DNA from: Labedella phragmitis
Lineage (GTDB): Bacteria > Actinomycetota > Actinomycetes > Actinomycetales > Microbacteriaceae
Reading direction: 5' to 3'
Assembly: GCF_004078635.1 (NCBI RefSeq)
Contig: NZ_RZNB01000004.1
Location: forward strand, 248,001 to 312,000
Length of the DNA stretch: 64,000 bases
A program made the position numbers and the translations under genes. Under the pieces are notes generated by a model. That model was not told the DNA's origin. It did not search any database and saw only the letters and a program-made list of their open reading frames with translations. Positions 1-9,094 of this stretch are shown one piece after another. Positions within the stretch are counted from its first letter, which is position 1; the number at the start of each line of letters is the position of its first letter.

Positions 1-57
1 GATCGAGACGGTCACCCCTGCGGGGATGTCGATGGGGAGTCTTCCAATACGAGACAT
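1..57 (-). CDS. rplF: 50S ribosomal protein L6, N-terminal fragment cut by window edge
   Basis: Only the first 19 codons are inside the window. They read MSRIGRLPIDIPAGVTVSI, the typical L6 N-terminus. The ATG is the reverse complement of bases 55-57, six bases after the rpsH stop, so it is the next gene of the spc part of the operon. L6 binds 23S rRNA near the GTPase-associated centre. The rest of the gene lies off the left edge. Confidence 0.9.
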   Translation of the reverse strand, partial: MSRIGRLPIDIPAGVTVSI

Positions 58-63
58 GACGGA

Positions 64-462
64 TTACCACACGTAGGCGAGGACTTCCCCGCCGACGCCC
101 TTCTTCTCGGCCTGACGGTCCGTGAGGAGACCGGAGGAGGTGGACAGGATGGCGACACCGAGACCACCGAGGACGGTGGGGAGCTCCGTCGACTTCGCGT
201 AGACGCGGAGGCCGGGCTTGGAGACGCGCTTGATGCCGGCGATCGACCGCTCGCGGTTCGGGCCGAACTTGAGGCTCAGCGTGAGCGTCTGGCCGACCGT
301 CGCGTCCGCGACGGTCCAGTCGGAGATGTAGCCCTCCGCCTTGAGGATGTCGGCGATGTGCCCCTTGAGCTTCGAGTGGGGCATGGAGACGCTGTCGTGG
401 TACGCCGAGTTGGCGTTCCGCAGTCTGGTCAGCATGTCTGCGACCGGATCTGTCATCGTCAT
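64..462 (-). CDS. rpsH: 30S ribosomal protein S8
   Basis: The 132-residue product begins [18 protein letters not shown], the canonical S8 opening, and ends [11 protein letters not shown], the conserved S8 C-terminus. S8 binds the central domain of 16S rRNA and organises the small-subunit body. The ATG at 462 is preceded by an AAGGA-like ribosome binding site. An upstream in-frame ATG would add 11 residues not found in S8, so I rejected it. An in-frame ATG two codons downstream (456) is also possible. It lies between rplE and rplF. No rpsN sits between rplE and rpsH, although many bacteria carry it there. Confidence 0.97.
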   Translation of the reverse strand: MTMTDPVADMLTRLRNANSAYHDSVSMPHSKLKGHIADILKAEGYISDWTVADATVGQTLTLSLKFGPNRERSIAGIKRVSKPGLRVYAKSTELPTVLGGLGVAILSTSSGLLTDRQAEKKGVGGEVLAYVW

Positions 463-569
463 GATGGATTTCCTTCGTTCACCAGGTTTCGGCACCCGTT
501 ACGCGAGAGACGACCTGTGGTGGTGGGGTCCGGCGATTGCCGGACCCCGTTTCTTGCAGAACTCCCAGC

Positions 570-1157
570 CTACTGCGCGGAGTCGGCCGACTTGAACGGG
601 AAGCCGAGCGCCTTGAGCAGCGCGCGTCCCTCGTCGTCGGTCTTCGCCGTCGTGACGACCGTGATGTCCATACCGCGGACACGGTCGATGCGGTCCTGGT
701 TGATCTCGTGGAACACGGCCTGCTCGGTGAGACCGAACGTGTAGTTGCCGTTGCCGTCGAACTGACGGTCCGAGAGACCGCGGAAATCGCGGATGCGCGG
801 AAGCGCGAGCGACAGGAGACGGTCGAGGAACTCCCACATGCGGTCGCCGCGCAGCGTGACGTGCGCACCGATCGGCTGGCCCTCGCGCAGCTTGAACTGC
901 GCGATGGACTTGCGGGCCTTCGTGACCTGCGGCTTCTGACCCGTGATGAGCGTGAGGTCGTTGATCGCGCCGTCGATGATCTTGCCATCGCGCGCCGCGT
1001 CACCGACACCCATGTTCACGACGATCTTCGTGAGCGTCGGGATCTGGTGGACGTTCGTGAAGCCGAGGTCGCCCTGGAGCTTCGGAGCGATCTCGCCCTT
1101 GTACTTCTGCTTGAGTCGGGGCTGGATTTTGCCAGCGGCCGGTGCAGTATCAGTCAT
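570..1157 (-). CDS. rplE: 50S ribosomal protein L5
   Basis: This 195-residue protein contains the L5 core, for example [13 protein letters not shown] and [21 protein letters not shown]5 binds 5S rRNA and contacts the peptidyl-tRNA side of the large subunit. The short N-terminal extension (about 15 residues) is common in actinobacterial L5. The start codon overlaps the rplX stop as TAATG, which implies translational coupling. A gap of about 107 bases separates it from rpsH. Confidence 0.98.
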   Translation of the reverse strand: MTDTAPAAGKIQPRLKQKYKGEIAPKLQGDLGFTNVHQIPTLTKIVVNMGVGDAARDGKIIDGAINDLTLITGQKPQVTKARKSIAQFKLREGQPIGAHVTLRGDRMWEFLDRLLSLALPRIRDFRGLSDRQFDGNGNYTFGLTEQAVFHEINQDRIDRVRGMDITVVTTAKTDDEGRALLKALGFPFKSADSAQ

Positions 1158-1519
1158 TACTTGAGGTCCTTACCAGACTTCTTGTCGATGCGGACACGAC
1201 GCGTCTTGGTGACGCCGTCCTTCACGACTTCCTCGGAACGGTAGCCGACCTTGACCGGCTTCTTGGTGTCGGGGTCGACCAGGACGACGTTGGAGACGTG
1301 GATCGGGGCCTCGTGGGTCTCGATGCCGCCCGTCTTCGTGCCGCGCTGGGTCTGGCCCTGACGCACGTGCTTCGTGACGTAGTTGACGCCCTCGACGATG
1401 ACGCGGTTTCGCTCCACGAGCACCTCGATGACGCGTCCCTGCTTGCCACGGAAGCCGCCACGGTCCTGCTTGGGGCCACTGATCACCTGGACCAGGTCGC
1501 CCTTCTTGATCTTCGCCAT
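1157..1519 (-). CDS. rplX: 50S ribosomal protein L24
   Basis: The 120-residue product starts [20 protein letters not shown] and carries a KOW motif near the N-terminus. This is the L24 signature. L24 initiates 50S assembly by binding the 5' part of 23S rRNA. The gene sits two bases after rplN and overlaps rplE by one base. Confidence 0.98.
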   Translation of the reverse strand: MAKIKKGDLVQVISGPKQDRGGFRGKQGRVIEVLVERNRVIVEGVNYVTKHVRQGQTQRGTKTGGIETHEAPIHVSNVVLVDPDTKKPVKVGYRSEEVVKDGVTKTRRVRIDKKSGKDLK

Positions 1520-1521
1520 GA

Positions 1522-1890
1522 CTAGATAACCTCCGGCGCCAGCGAGACGATCTTCATGAACTTCTTGTCGCGAAGTTCACGTCCGACCGGCCCGAAGATG
1601 CGGGTACCACGGGGGTCTCCGTCACCCTTCAGGATCACTGCCGCGTTCTCATCGAACTTGATGTACGACCCGTCGTTGCGACGGGTCTGCTTCTTCACCC
1701 GGACGACGACCGCCTTGACGACGTCGCCCTTCTTGACGTTGCCACCGGGGATGGCGTCCTTGACGGTCGCGACGATGACGTCACCGAGGCCGGCGTAGCG
1801 TCGAGCCGAGCCACCGAGGACACGGATCGTGAGCAACTCCTTGGCGCCGGTGTTGTCGGCGACCTTCAGGCGCGATTCCTGCTGAATCAT
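1522..1890 (-). CDS. rplN: 50S ribosomal protein L14
   Basis: The 122-residue protein begins [20 protein letters not shown] and ends IVSLAPEVI, matching full-length bacterial L14 (about 122 residues). L14 forms part of the subunit interface and contacts L19 and 16S rRNA in the 70S ribosome. It is separated from rpsQ by 34 bases, which contain a plausible AAGGAGT ribosome binding site. Confidence 0.98.
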   Translation of the reverse strand: MIQQESRLKVADNTGAKELLTIRVLGGSARRYAGLGDVIVATVKDAIPGGNVKKGDVVKAVVVRVKKQTRRNDGSYIKFDENAAVILKGDGDPRGTRIFGPVGRELRDKKFMKIVSLAPEVI

Positions 1891-1924
1891 CCTGTACTCC
1901 TTCTACGAAGCAAGCCCGGGGGGC

Positions 1925-2245
1925 TTACTTGGCCTTCTCGAGGATCTCGACCAGGCGCCAGCGCTTGCTGGCGCTCAGCGGACGGGTCTCCGCGATGATC
2001 ACGAGGTCCCCGATGCCGGCGGTCTCGAGCTCGTCGTGGGCCTTGACCTTCGAGGTGCGGCGGATGACCTTGCCGTAAAGCGGGTGCTTCACGCGGTCTT
2101 CGACCTCGACCACGATGGTCTTGTTCATCTTGTCGCTCGTCACGTAGCCGCGACGCGTCTTGCGGTAACCGCGGCTGGCGGCGTCCTTGACGTCGTGCTC
2201 GGCCGACTCGTGACCCTGCGCAGCCTTGTCAGTTGCGGTAGCCAT
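1925..2245 (-). CDS. rpsQ: 30S ribosomal protein S17 with N-terminal extension
   Basis: The S17 core ([20 protein letters not shown] through [19 protein letters not shown]) is preceded by about 30 extra Ala/Glu/Lys-rich residues, giving 106 residues against 80-90 for most bacterial S17. S17 binds the 5' domain of 16S rRNA. It starts two bases after the rpmC stop. The extended form is an observed length difference, not evidence of a different function. Confidence 0.97.
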   Translation of the reverse strand: MATATDKAAQGHESAEHDVKDAASRGYRKTRRGYVTSDKMNKTIVVEVEDRVKHPLYGKVIRRTSKVKAHDELETAGIGDLVIIAETRPLSASKRWRLVEILEKAK

Positions 2246-2247
2246 GA

Positions 2248-2574
2248 TCAGGCCTCCTTCGTCTCGTCGGGCGTCGTGGTGTCCTCAGCGGACTCCTTGG
2301 CGGCCTTCTTGCTCTTCTTCGGAGCCTTCGCCTGCACCTCGAGAGGAGCGGGGGTGGCCCGGATCCCGAGCTCGCGCTCGCGGATGACCGTGTAGATGCG
2401 TGCGATGTCGCGCTTGACGGCGCGGAGCCGTCCGTGCGTCTCGAGCTGGCCGGTCGCGGCCTGGAAGCGCAGGTTGAACAGCTCTTCCTTGGCCTTGCGC
2501 AGCTCGTCGACGAGTCGCTCGTCTTCGAATGTGTCGAGCTCGCTCGGGGTGAGCTCCTTGGAACCGATCGCCAT
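2248..2574 (-). CDS. rpmC: 50S ribosomal protein L29 with long charged C-terminal tail
   Basis: Residues 1-70 are a normal L29 ([33 protein letters not shown], then [14 protein letters not shown]). They are followed by about 35 residues rich in Lys, Ala, Glu and Thr, giving 108 residues where many L29 proteins have 60-75. L29 sits by the peptide exit tunnel and helps dock trigger factor and SRP. The ATG overlaps the rplP stop as TAATG. An upstream in-frame start would run into rplP, so 2574 is chosen. Confidence 0.96.
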   Translation of the reverse strand: MAIGSKELTPSELDTFEDERLVDELRKAKEELFNLRFQAATGQLETHGRLRAVKRDIARIYTVIRERELGIRATPAPLEVQAKAPKKSKKAAKESAEDTTTPDETKEA

Positions 2575-2993
2575 TATGCGTCGCCCTCCTCGCGCTTGAT
2601 GATGCGTGCCTTGAGGGGCAGCTTGTGGATTGCACGGGTGAGCGCCTCGCGGGCGAGAGTCTCGTCGACTCCCGCGACCTCGAAGAGCACACGGCCGGGC
2701 TTGACGTTCGCGACCCACCACTCGGGCGAGCCCTTACCGGAACCCATTCGGGTCTCGGCCGGCTTCTTCGTGAGCGGACGGTCCGGGTAGATGTTGATCC
2801 ACACCTTTCCACCACGCTTGATGTGACGCGTCATGGCGATACGAGCGGACTCGATCTGACGGTTGGTCACGTAGGCGGGCGTCATGGCCTGGATGCCGAA
2901 CTCGCCGAAGCTGACCTTCGTGCCACCGGTCGCCTGACCGGTACGCACGGGGCGGTGCTGCTTGCGGTGCTTGACTCTGCGTGGGATCAACAT
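2574..2993 (-). CDS. rplP: 50S ribosomal protein L16
   Basis: The 139-residue protein begins [15 protein letters not shown] and contains the L16 core [39 protein letters not shown]16 helps position tRNA in the A site and is a late-assembling protein. The length is full. It starts two bases after rpsC and overlaps rpmC. Confidence 0.98.
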   Translation of the reverse strand: MLIPRRVKHRKQHRPVRTGQATGGTKVSFGEFGIQAMTPAYVTNRQIESARIAMTRHIKRGGKVWINIYPDRPLTKKPAETRMGSGKGSPEWWVANVKPGRVLFEVAGVDETLAREALTRAIHKLPLKARIIKREEGDA

Positions 2994-2995
2994 GG

Positions 2996-3748
2996 TTATG
3001 CCTCAACTCCTGCGGCGACGGGCGCCTCGCCTCGAGGGGCACGACGCGGACGGTCACTGCGCTCGGGGCGGCTCGACTTCTGGTTGGCCTGCTCGCGGGC
3101 GAGTTCCTTGTTCGTGATGTCGCCCTTGTAGATCCACACCTTCACGCCGATGCGGCCGAACGTCGTCTTGGCCTCGTAGAAGCCGTAGTCGATGTTGGCG
3201 CGGAGCGTGTGCAGGGGCACACGGCCCTCGCGGTAGAACTCCGAGCGGCTCATCTCGGCGCCGCCCAGTCGGCCGGACACCTGGATGCGGACGCCCTTGG
3301 CGCCGGCACGCTGAGCGCCCTGCAGCCCCTTGCGCATCGCGCGGCGGAACGCCACGCGAGCGGTGAGCTGCTCGGCGATGCCCTGCGCGACGAGCTGGGC
3401 GTCGGCCTCGGGGTTCTTGACCTCGAGGATGTTGAGCTGGATCTGCTTCTTGGTCAGCTTCTCCAGGTCGGCGCGGATGCGCTCGGCCTCGGCGCCGCGG
3501 CGGCCGATGACGATGCCCGGGCGCGCCGTGTGGATGTCCACACGCACGCGGTCACGGGTGCGCTCGATCTCGATGCGGGAGACACCGGCGCGGTCGAGCG
3601 AGGTGCTCAGCAGGCGACGGATCTTGACGTCCTCCGCGACGTAGTCGGAGTACCGCTGGCCGGGCTTCGTGCTGTCGGCGTACCAGCGCGACACGTGGTC
3701 GGTGGTGATGCCGAGACGGAAGCCGTACGGGTTGACTTTCTGACCCAT
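2996..3748 (-). CDS. rpsC: 30S ribosomal protein S3
   Basis: The 250-residue product begins [22 protein letters not shown] and has the KH domain ([23 protein letters not shown]) and S3 C-terminal domain ([24 protein letters not shown]). S3 lines the mRNA entry channel and has helicase activity there. The Arg/Pro-rich tail of about 30 residues is typical of actinobacteria. The start overlaps the rplV stop as TAATG. Confidence 0.98.
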   Translation of the reverse strand: MGQKVNPYGFRLGITTDHVSRWYADSTKPGQRYSDYVAEDVKIRRLLSTSLDRAGVSRIEIERTRDRVRVDIHTARPGIVIGRRGAEAERIRADLEKLTKKQIQLNILEVKNPEADAQLVAQGIAEQLTARVAFRRAMRKGLQGAQRAGAKGVRIQVSGRLGGAEMSRSEFYREGRVPLHTLRANIDYGFYEAKTTFGRIGVKVWIYKGDITNKELAREQANQKSSRPERSDRPRRAPRGEAPVAAGVEA

Positions 3749-4113
3749 TACTTCGTCCCCTCCTCGGGAGTGGCGAGCACAACCGTGATGTGGCTGGTGC
3801 GCTTGTTGATGCGGAATGCACGGCCCTGGGCTCGCGGCTGGAAACGCTTGAGGGTCGTGCCCTCGTCGACGTACGCCTTGGCGATGTACAGGTCCTGCTC
3901 ATCCAGGTAGCTGTTGGTCGCGTCGGCCTTGACCCGGGCGTTCGCGATAGCGGACGCGACGAGCTTGTACACCGGCTCCGATGCACCCTGCGGGGCGAAC
4001 TTCAGGATGGCGAGTGCCTCCTGAGCCTGCTTTCCGCGGATGAGGTTGACGACACGACGAGCCTTCATGGGGGTGACGCGGATGTGTCGCACGCGGGCGA
4101 TTGACTCCACCAT
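3748..4113 (-). CDS. rplV: 50S ribosomal protein L22
   Basis: This 121-residue L22 starts [27 protein letters not shown] and includes the tunnel-lining loop ([31 protein letters not shown]). L22 lines the nascent-peptide exit tunnel, and its extended loop is where macrolide-resistance changes arise. No such change is obvious. It lies between rpsS and rpsC. Confidence 0.98.
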   Translation of the reverse strand: MVESIARVRHIRVTPMKARRVVNLIRGKQAQEALAILKFAPQGASEPVYKLVASAIANARVKADATNSYLDEQDLYIAKAYVDEGTTLKRFQPRAQGRAFRINKRTSHITVVLATPEEGTK

Positions 4114-4139
4114 TTCTCTTCCTCCTTACGCCTCCGCGG

Positions 4140-4421
4140 TCAGCGGCGGCGGCCCTTCTTGTCGTCCTTCACGTGGCCACGGAACGTGCGCGTGGGGGCG
4201 AACTCTCCGAGCTTGTGACCGACCATGGTCTCGGTGACGAACACCGGGATGTGCTTGCGACCGTCGTGCACGGCGATCGTGTGACCGAGCATCGCCGGCA
4301 CGATCATCGAGCGGCGCGACCAGGTCTTGATGACGTTCTTGGAGCCGGCTTCGTTCGCGGCGACGACCTTGCGAAACAGGTGGTCGTCAACGAAGGGGCC
4401 CTTCTTGAGACTGCGAGGCAT
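4140..4421 (-). CDS. rpsS: 30S ribosomal protein S19
   Basis: The 93-residue protein [19 protein letters not shown] is canonical S19, with the conserved [16 protein letters not shown] segment. S19 sits in the 30S head near the A-site finger. It is full length and placed between rplB (12 bases upstream) and rplV. Confidence 0.98.
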   Translation of the reverse strand: MPRSLKKGPFVDDHLFRKVVAANEAGSKNVIKTWSRRSMIVPAMLGHTIAVHDGRKHIPVFVTETMVGHKLGEFAPTRTFRGHVKDDKKGRRR

Positions 4422-4433
4422 CTTCTACAACTC

Positions 4434-5273
<840 letters not shown>

Positions 5274-5292
5274 GTTTTCTTCCTCCCGCTTC

Positions 5293-5589
5293 CTAGCCGA
5301 CAGCCGTGAAGATGTCGATGGAACCGGACTTGAGTGTGACGATGGCGCGCTTGGTGTCCTTGCGCTTGCCGATGCCGAACTTCGTACGACGCGTCTTGCC
5401 CGTACGGTTGAGCGTGTTCACGGACGCGACCTCGACCTTGAAGATCTTCTCGATGGCGAGCTTGATCTCGGTCTTGTTCGAGCGGGGGTCCACGACGAAC
5501 GTGTACTTGCCCTCGTCGATCAGACCGTAGCTCTTCTCGGAGACGACCGGGCTGATGATGATGTCGCGCGGATCCTTGTTGGCGGCCAT
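5293..5589 (-). CDS. rplW: 50S ribosomal protein L23
   Basis: The 98-residue protein contains the L23 motifs [17 protein letters not shown] and [23 protein letters not shown]23 is the main docking site for trigger factor and SRP at the tunnel exit. The start overlaps the rplD stop (TAATG). Confidence 0.98.
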   Translation of the reverse strand: MAANKDPRDIIISPVVSEKSYGLIDEGKYTFVVDPRSNKTEIKLAIEKIFKVEVASVNTLNRTGKTRRTKFGIGKRKDTKRAIVTLKSGSIDIFTAVG

Positions 5590-6239
5590 TACGCGGTCAC
5601 CTCTTCCTTCTTGGTCTTCGCCGCGACGAACGCGTCGAAGGCGGCCTTGGTGAAGACGATGTCGTCGGAGACGAGCACGTCGTACGCGTTGAGCTGGTCC
5701 TGGCTGAGGACGTGCACCGTCGGGATGTTGCGGACGGCGAGAAGGCTCTTCTCGTCGTCGCGCTCGAGCACGACGAGGACGTGCTTCGACGAGGCGATTC
5801 CGCCGAGGTACTCGGCAGCGGCACGCGTGATGCGCTCGTCGGCGACCGAGAGGGTCTCGACGACGTGGAGACGAGCCCCACGGGCACGGTCGGAGAGGGC
5901 TCCGAGGAGAGCGGCCGCGATCATCTTCTTGGGGGTGCGCTGCGCGTAGCTGCGGGGAACGGGTCCGTGGACGATGCCACCGCCGGTCATCTGGGGAGCG
6001 CGGATCGAGCCCTGACGGGCGCGGCCGGTGCCCTTCTGCTTGAAGGGCTTGCGGCCGGCACCGGAGACCTCGCCACGACCCTTGGTCTTGTGGGTGCCCT
6101 GGCGAGCCGCCGCGAGCTGCGCGACGACGACCTGGTGGATCAGCGGGATGTTGGTCTGGACATCGAAGAGCTCTGCGGGGAGCTCGACAGAGCCCGCCTT
6201 CTTGCCTGCGGTGTCGAGAACGTCGAGTTCAGTAGCCAT
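5589..6239 (-). CDS. rplD: 50S ribosomal protein L4
   Basis: The 216-residue product carries the L4 loop region [38 protein letters not shown], which reaches into the exit tunnel. In gamma-proteobacteria L4 autoregulates the S10 operon. Nothing in this leader lets me claim that here. It lies four bases after rplC. Confidence 0.98.
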   Translation of the reverse strand: MATELDVLDTAGKKAGSVELPAELFDVQTNIPLIHQVVVAQLAAARQGTHKTKGRGEVSGAGRKPFKQKGTGRARQGSIRAPQMTGGGIVHGPVPRSYAQRTPKKMIAAALLGALSDRARGARLHVVETLSVADERITRAAAEYLGGIASSKHVLVVLERDDEKSLLAVRNIPTVHVLSQDQLNAYDVLVSDDIVFTKAAFDAFVAAKTKKEEVTA

Positions 6240-6243
6240 GGGG

Positions 6244-6900
6244 TCAGGCTCCCTTCACTGCGTTGCGGACGAAAACGATGCGCCCACGCGCGCCGGGGAC
6301 GGCACCCTTCACGAGGATGAGGCCCTTCTCGGCGTCCACGGAGTGCACGTGGAGGTTGAGGACGGTGACGCGCTCGCCACCCATGCGGCCCGCCATGCGC
6401 ATGCCCTTGAAGACGCGGCTCGGCGTCGACGAGGCACCGATGGAGCCGGGCTTACGGTGGTTGCGGTGAGCACCGTGCGACGCCGAGACGCCCTTGAAGT
6501 TGTGGCGCTTCATGACACCGGCGAAGCCCTTGCCCTTGGAGGTACCGACGACGTCGACCTTCTGGCCGGCCTCGAAGACCTCGTTCACCGCGAGCTCCTG
6601 ACCGAGTGAGTAGTCGGAGGCGTCGGCGGTGCGGATCTCGGTGAGGTGGCGGCGCGGCGTGACGCCGGCCTTCTCGAAGTGTCCACCGGCGGGCTGGTTC
6701 ACCTTGCGGGGGTCGATCTGCCCGTAGGCGATCTGGACGGCGTCATAACCGTCGACCTCGGGCGTGCGGACCTGGGTCACGACGTTCGGCGTGATCTGGA
6801 TGACCGTGACGGGAACGAGCTTGTTGTTCTCGTCCCACACCTGCGTCATGCCGAGCTTCGTGCCGAGCAGACCCTTGCTGGTCTTGTTCTGCGTTGACAT
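6244..6900 (-). CDS. rplC: 50S ribosomal protein L3
   Basis: The 218-residue L3 begins [25 protein letters not shown] after a short N-terminal leader. It includes the signature [34 protein letters not shown], with the loop close to the peptidyl-transferase centre. L3 starts 50S assembly at the 3' end of 23S rRNA. It is 17 bases downstream of rpsJ. Confidence 0.98.
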   Translation of the reverse strand: MSTQNKTSKGLLGTKLGMTQVWDENNKLVPVTVIQITPNVVTQVRTPEVDGYDAVQIAYGQIDPRKVNQPAGGHFEKAGVTPRRHLTEIRTADASDYSLGQELAVNEVFEAGQKVDVVGTSKGKGFAGVMKRHNFKGVSASHGAHRNHRKPGSIGASSTPSRVFKGMRMAGRMGGERVTVLNLHVHSVDAEKGLILVKGAVPGARGRIVFVRNAVKGA

Positions 6901-6917
6901 TCTTATCGTCCCTCGAC

Positions 6918-7226
6918 TCAGAGCTTGATCTCGATGTTGACGTCGGCCGGCAGGTCGAGTCGCATGAGCGAGTCGACGGCCTTCGGCGTCGGGTCGATGA
7001 TGTCGATGAGGCGCTTGTGGGTGCGCATCTCGAAGTGCTCCCGGCTGTCCTTGTACTTGTGGGGCGAACGGATGACGGCCACCACGTTCTTCTCCGTCGG
7101 GAGCGGCACGGGGCCGACGACGGTCGCACCCGCGCGGGTGACCGTGTCGACGATCTTGCGTGCCGAGGTGTCGATGACCTCGTGGTCGTACGACTTAAGT
7201 CGAATGCGGATCTTCTGTCCCGCCAT
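6918..7226 (-). CDS. rpsJ: 30S ribosomal protein S10, first gene of the S10 operon
   Basis: The 102-residue protein begins [26 protein letters not shown] and ends NIEIKL, a full-length S10. S10 is part of the 30S head and doubles as the NusE antitermination factor. I chose the ATG at 7226. An ATG four codons earlier would give MSHTMAG, and a purine-rich AGAGAGTGAG stretch lies just upstream of both. As first gene it follows a leader of about 370 bases from the candidate promoter at 7601-7629. Confidence 0.97.
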   Translation of the reverse strand: MAGQKIRIRLKSYDHEVIDTSARKIVDTVTRAGATVVGPVPLPTEKNVVAVIRSPHKYKDSREHFEMRTHKRLIDIIDPTPKAVDSLMRLDLPADVNIEIKL

Positions 7227-7600
7227 TGTGTGACTCACTCTCTGTCTTGCGTCTTACGATCCCTCGCATTGGACGCGCTTCGTTCGCATCGGGCGCTCAC
7301 GCGCCCCATGCCCGGCGCTCCTGTTGTCGCGCCGCTGCTCTCTCGAACACTGTTCTTCTGTCAAACCTCGCCGACCCCCGACCCGGCCCGTCGGTGTTCC
7401 GTCTTCATCGAAGGCGGACGCACGTGTAGCCGGATCGTGTGGGTTTCGGTTGAGTCGTCGTCCTGCTGCCCGCGGCCTAGACCGACGCCCCCACGCGGTT
7501 CTCGAGGAACCGGAGGACGTGCCTATGCACTGCCTGGCAGTGATCCGCGGTGACATCCGTGCGCGAGCGCACGACCATCCGCGGAGTGTTGAACTAGGAA
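7227..7600 (-). other. S10 operon untranslated leader, no gene
   Basis: This stretch between the candidate promoter and rpsJ has no convincing gene on either strand. It contains a perfect 6-bp stem with a four-base loop (7291-7306), which would form about 65 nt upstream of rpsJ in the RNA. I recognise no known ribosomal-protein leader family here, so any autoregulatory role is unproven. Confidence 0.5.
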
Positions 7601-7629
7601 AGTCTACGAGACGCCAGGCATTCATGCAA
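7601..7629 (-). promoter_or_regulatory. Candidate sigma-70 type promoter for the S10 operon
   Basis: On the minus strand a TTGCAT -35 element (7624-7629) and a TAGACT -10 element (7601-7606) are separated by exactly 17 bases. Transcription would start near 7594. It is the best promoter match between the LAVTG gene and rpsJ and points at the ribosomal operon. Confidence 0.6.
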
Positions 7630-7677
7630 CCCGGGCGTGTCGCGCCGACTCCCGCGCCATTCCGGGCGACATGACGA

Positions 7678-7712
7678 ACGCCCCCCGAGCCGTCGAGCGG
7701 CTCGGGGGGCGT
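7678..7712 (-). terminator. Hairpin terminator after the LAVTG surface-protein gene
   Basis: There is a perfect 15-bp inverted repeat, ACGCCCCCCGAGCCG (7678-7692) and its complement (7698-7712), with a five-base loop. It lies 26 bases beyond the stop of the 7739 gene. There is no clear U tract, which is common for actinobacterial terminators. It separates that gene from the S10 promoter. Confidence 0.75.
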
Positions 7713-7738
7713 CCGTGTTCCGTTGGGGTGACCGGTGA

Positions 7739-8179
7739 TCAGCCCTTGGCGCGCGCCGTGCGACGGCGAGCGGCCGAGCCGGCGATCGTGATGACCGCGC
7801 CGCCGGCGATGAAGAGTCCGGCGAGACCTGCGATGAGACCGGCGTCGGCTCCCGTGACGGCGAGGCCGTCAGCGGGGACCGCGGGGTCGGCCGCAGGAGC
7901 GTCGGCCGGGATCAACGACGGAGTCTCCACGGAGACACCGCTCTGTTCGGGAACGTAATCCTCGCCCGCCGCCTGGACGACGACGGCATCGGCGCCGTCG
8001 ACCTCCACGGTGGAGGCGGAGGCCGCGCCGCCGGTGAATGCTGTCATGAGCGCTGCGAGCGTGACGACTCCCGCGGCCGCCGACGTACGGACGAAGGCGC
8101 TGGAGCGCCCCTCGTTCGACGAGTCGAGGTGCCGGCGGGTCTTCGTCACGGGTCGGGCTCCCGTTGCTGAAGTAACCAT
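7739..8179 (-). CDS. Small LAVTG cell-wall-anchored surface protein (sortase substrate)
   Basis: This 146-residue protein has an N-terminal signal peptide (hydrophobic segment about residues 33-52 ending in GGAASAS) and a short Asp/Val/Pro-rich middle. The C-terminal sorting signal is LAVTG, then a hydrophobic helix and the positive tail ARRRTARAKG. LAxTG is the motif used by class E sortases in actinobacteria. The exposed part is only about 55 residues, so it may be a spacer or small coat protein. No sortase gene lies in the window. It is transcribed alone and ends in a strong hairpin. The upstream ribosome binding site is weak. Confidence 0.8.
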   Translation of the reverse strand: MVTSATGARPVTKTRRHLDSSNEGRSSAFVRTSAAAGVVTLAALMTAFTGGAASASTVEVDGADAVVVQAAGEDYVPEQSGVSVETPSLIPADAPAADPAVPADGLAVTGADAGLIAGLAGLFIAGGAVITIAGSAARRRTARAKG

Positions 8180-8485
8180 TTTTCGAGTTGCCGCTGCGTC
8201 GGCATCTCCCCCTTTTTCGGATTGATCGCAGTGATCCCACGCTAACGCAAACCTGAGCGATGCTCACTGCCTAATGTGAGTAACCCTCACCCCAGTACGG
8301 GGCACATGCTCATTGACCTGCAGTGCAGGAGTACACGGCCGGGGCGAGGTGGCCCGCCCGGGGGAGTATGCGCCGGGACGAAATGCCCCCCGAAGGGGTT
8401 AGGTGAGGCCGACTCACGTCGCATGATCGCCGTGTCCGATTCCACAGGCGGCCGGATCGGTCCGGCCGGAACGAAGGGAACACAC
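8180..8485. promoter_or_regulatory. Divergent intergenic region with repeated CTCAC/GTGAG arms
   Basis: This is the only stretch of the window between divergently transcribed genes, so it should hold promoters for the LAVTG gene (leftward) and the lipoprotein-RND operon (rightward). It contains CTCAC (8263-8267), GTGAG (8276-8280) and CTCAC (8286-8290), which can form two alternative short hairpins or a regulator site. I could not pick a convincing -35/-10 pair. Confidence 0.3.
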
Positions 8486-8722
8486 ATGAAATCCATGCAG
8501 ACGCGGGCCGGTGTCCGGCTCGCATCCGTCGTGCTGCTCGCGGGCGTCGCCGTCGGCGGGCTCTCCGCGTGCGGGGGTCCCCCTGCCGGCTTCTTCCAGC
8601 AGCAGTCGCAGCAGTCGGGGCAGATCCCGTCGGGTGCCGTCGTCACCGGTGGTTCCGTCCATCAGGACCAGGGGACGTCCTACGGCGGCTCAACCGGCGG
8701 CGCCGTCACCTTCGGGAAGTGA
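8486..8722 (+). CDS. Small secreted lipoprotein
   Basis: The 78-residue product has a lipoprotein signal peptide with lipobox LSAC and predicted lipid-modified Cys29. The mature part of about 50 residues is rich in Gly, Gln, Ser and Thr and ends GGAVTFGK. The ATG at 8486 follows GAAGGGAA. Longer in-frame starts upstream lack a signal peptide at the right place. It is six bases from the next lipoprotein and co-oriented with the RND permease gene, so the three probably form one operon. Function unknown. Confidence 0.75.
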   Translation: MKSMQTRAGVRLASVVLLAGVAVGGLSACGGPPAGFFQQQSQQSGQIPSGAVVTGGSVHQDQGTSYGGSTGGAVTFGK

Positions 8723-8727
8723 TCGGG

Positions 8728-8940
8728 ATGCAGACAACGCTGAAGAAGAACGGCGAGCGCCAACCGCGCCGGCTCCGCAACCCACTCCGCGCGGCGGGCG
8801 CCATCGCCGTCGCAGCAGGAATGCTCATCGGAGCGACCGGGTGCGGCTACTCGCAGAACTGGGGGACGACGAGCGGCGGCAGCACGACGAACGGCACGAC
8901 GCTCAACTGGCAGTACCCCACGCCCCTGCAGGCCCCGTGA
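8728..8940 (+). CDS. Second small lipoprotein, cotranscribed with the RND permease
   Basis: This 70-residue protein has a basic N-terminus, a hydrophobic segment and the cleavage region ATGC with predicted lipidated Cys39. The short mature part is Gly/Ser/Thr/Asn-rich and ends YPTPLQAP. The start at 8728 follows GATCGGG, just after the stop of the previous gene. The Ala at the -3 position of the lipobox is unusual, so lipidation is less certain than for its neighbour. It could work with the RND transporter, but nothing in the sequence proves this. Confidence 0.65.
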   Translation: MQTTLKKNGERQPRRLRNPLRAAGAIAVAAGMLIGATGCGYSQNWGTTSGGSTTNGTTLNWQYPTPLQAP

Positions 8941-9094
8941 ACGGCGGTCGCTCCGGTCACCCGCATGGGCCGGAGCGACCGACCCGGTGGACCCGGCCGG
9001 TGACGCGCCTCGCGCTCGGCACCGTTCGGGCCGCTCCACCGCCTCGATCCTTGATCCCCGACCCTCCTGCGACACCCCACCCGAAGTGGATTCG

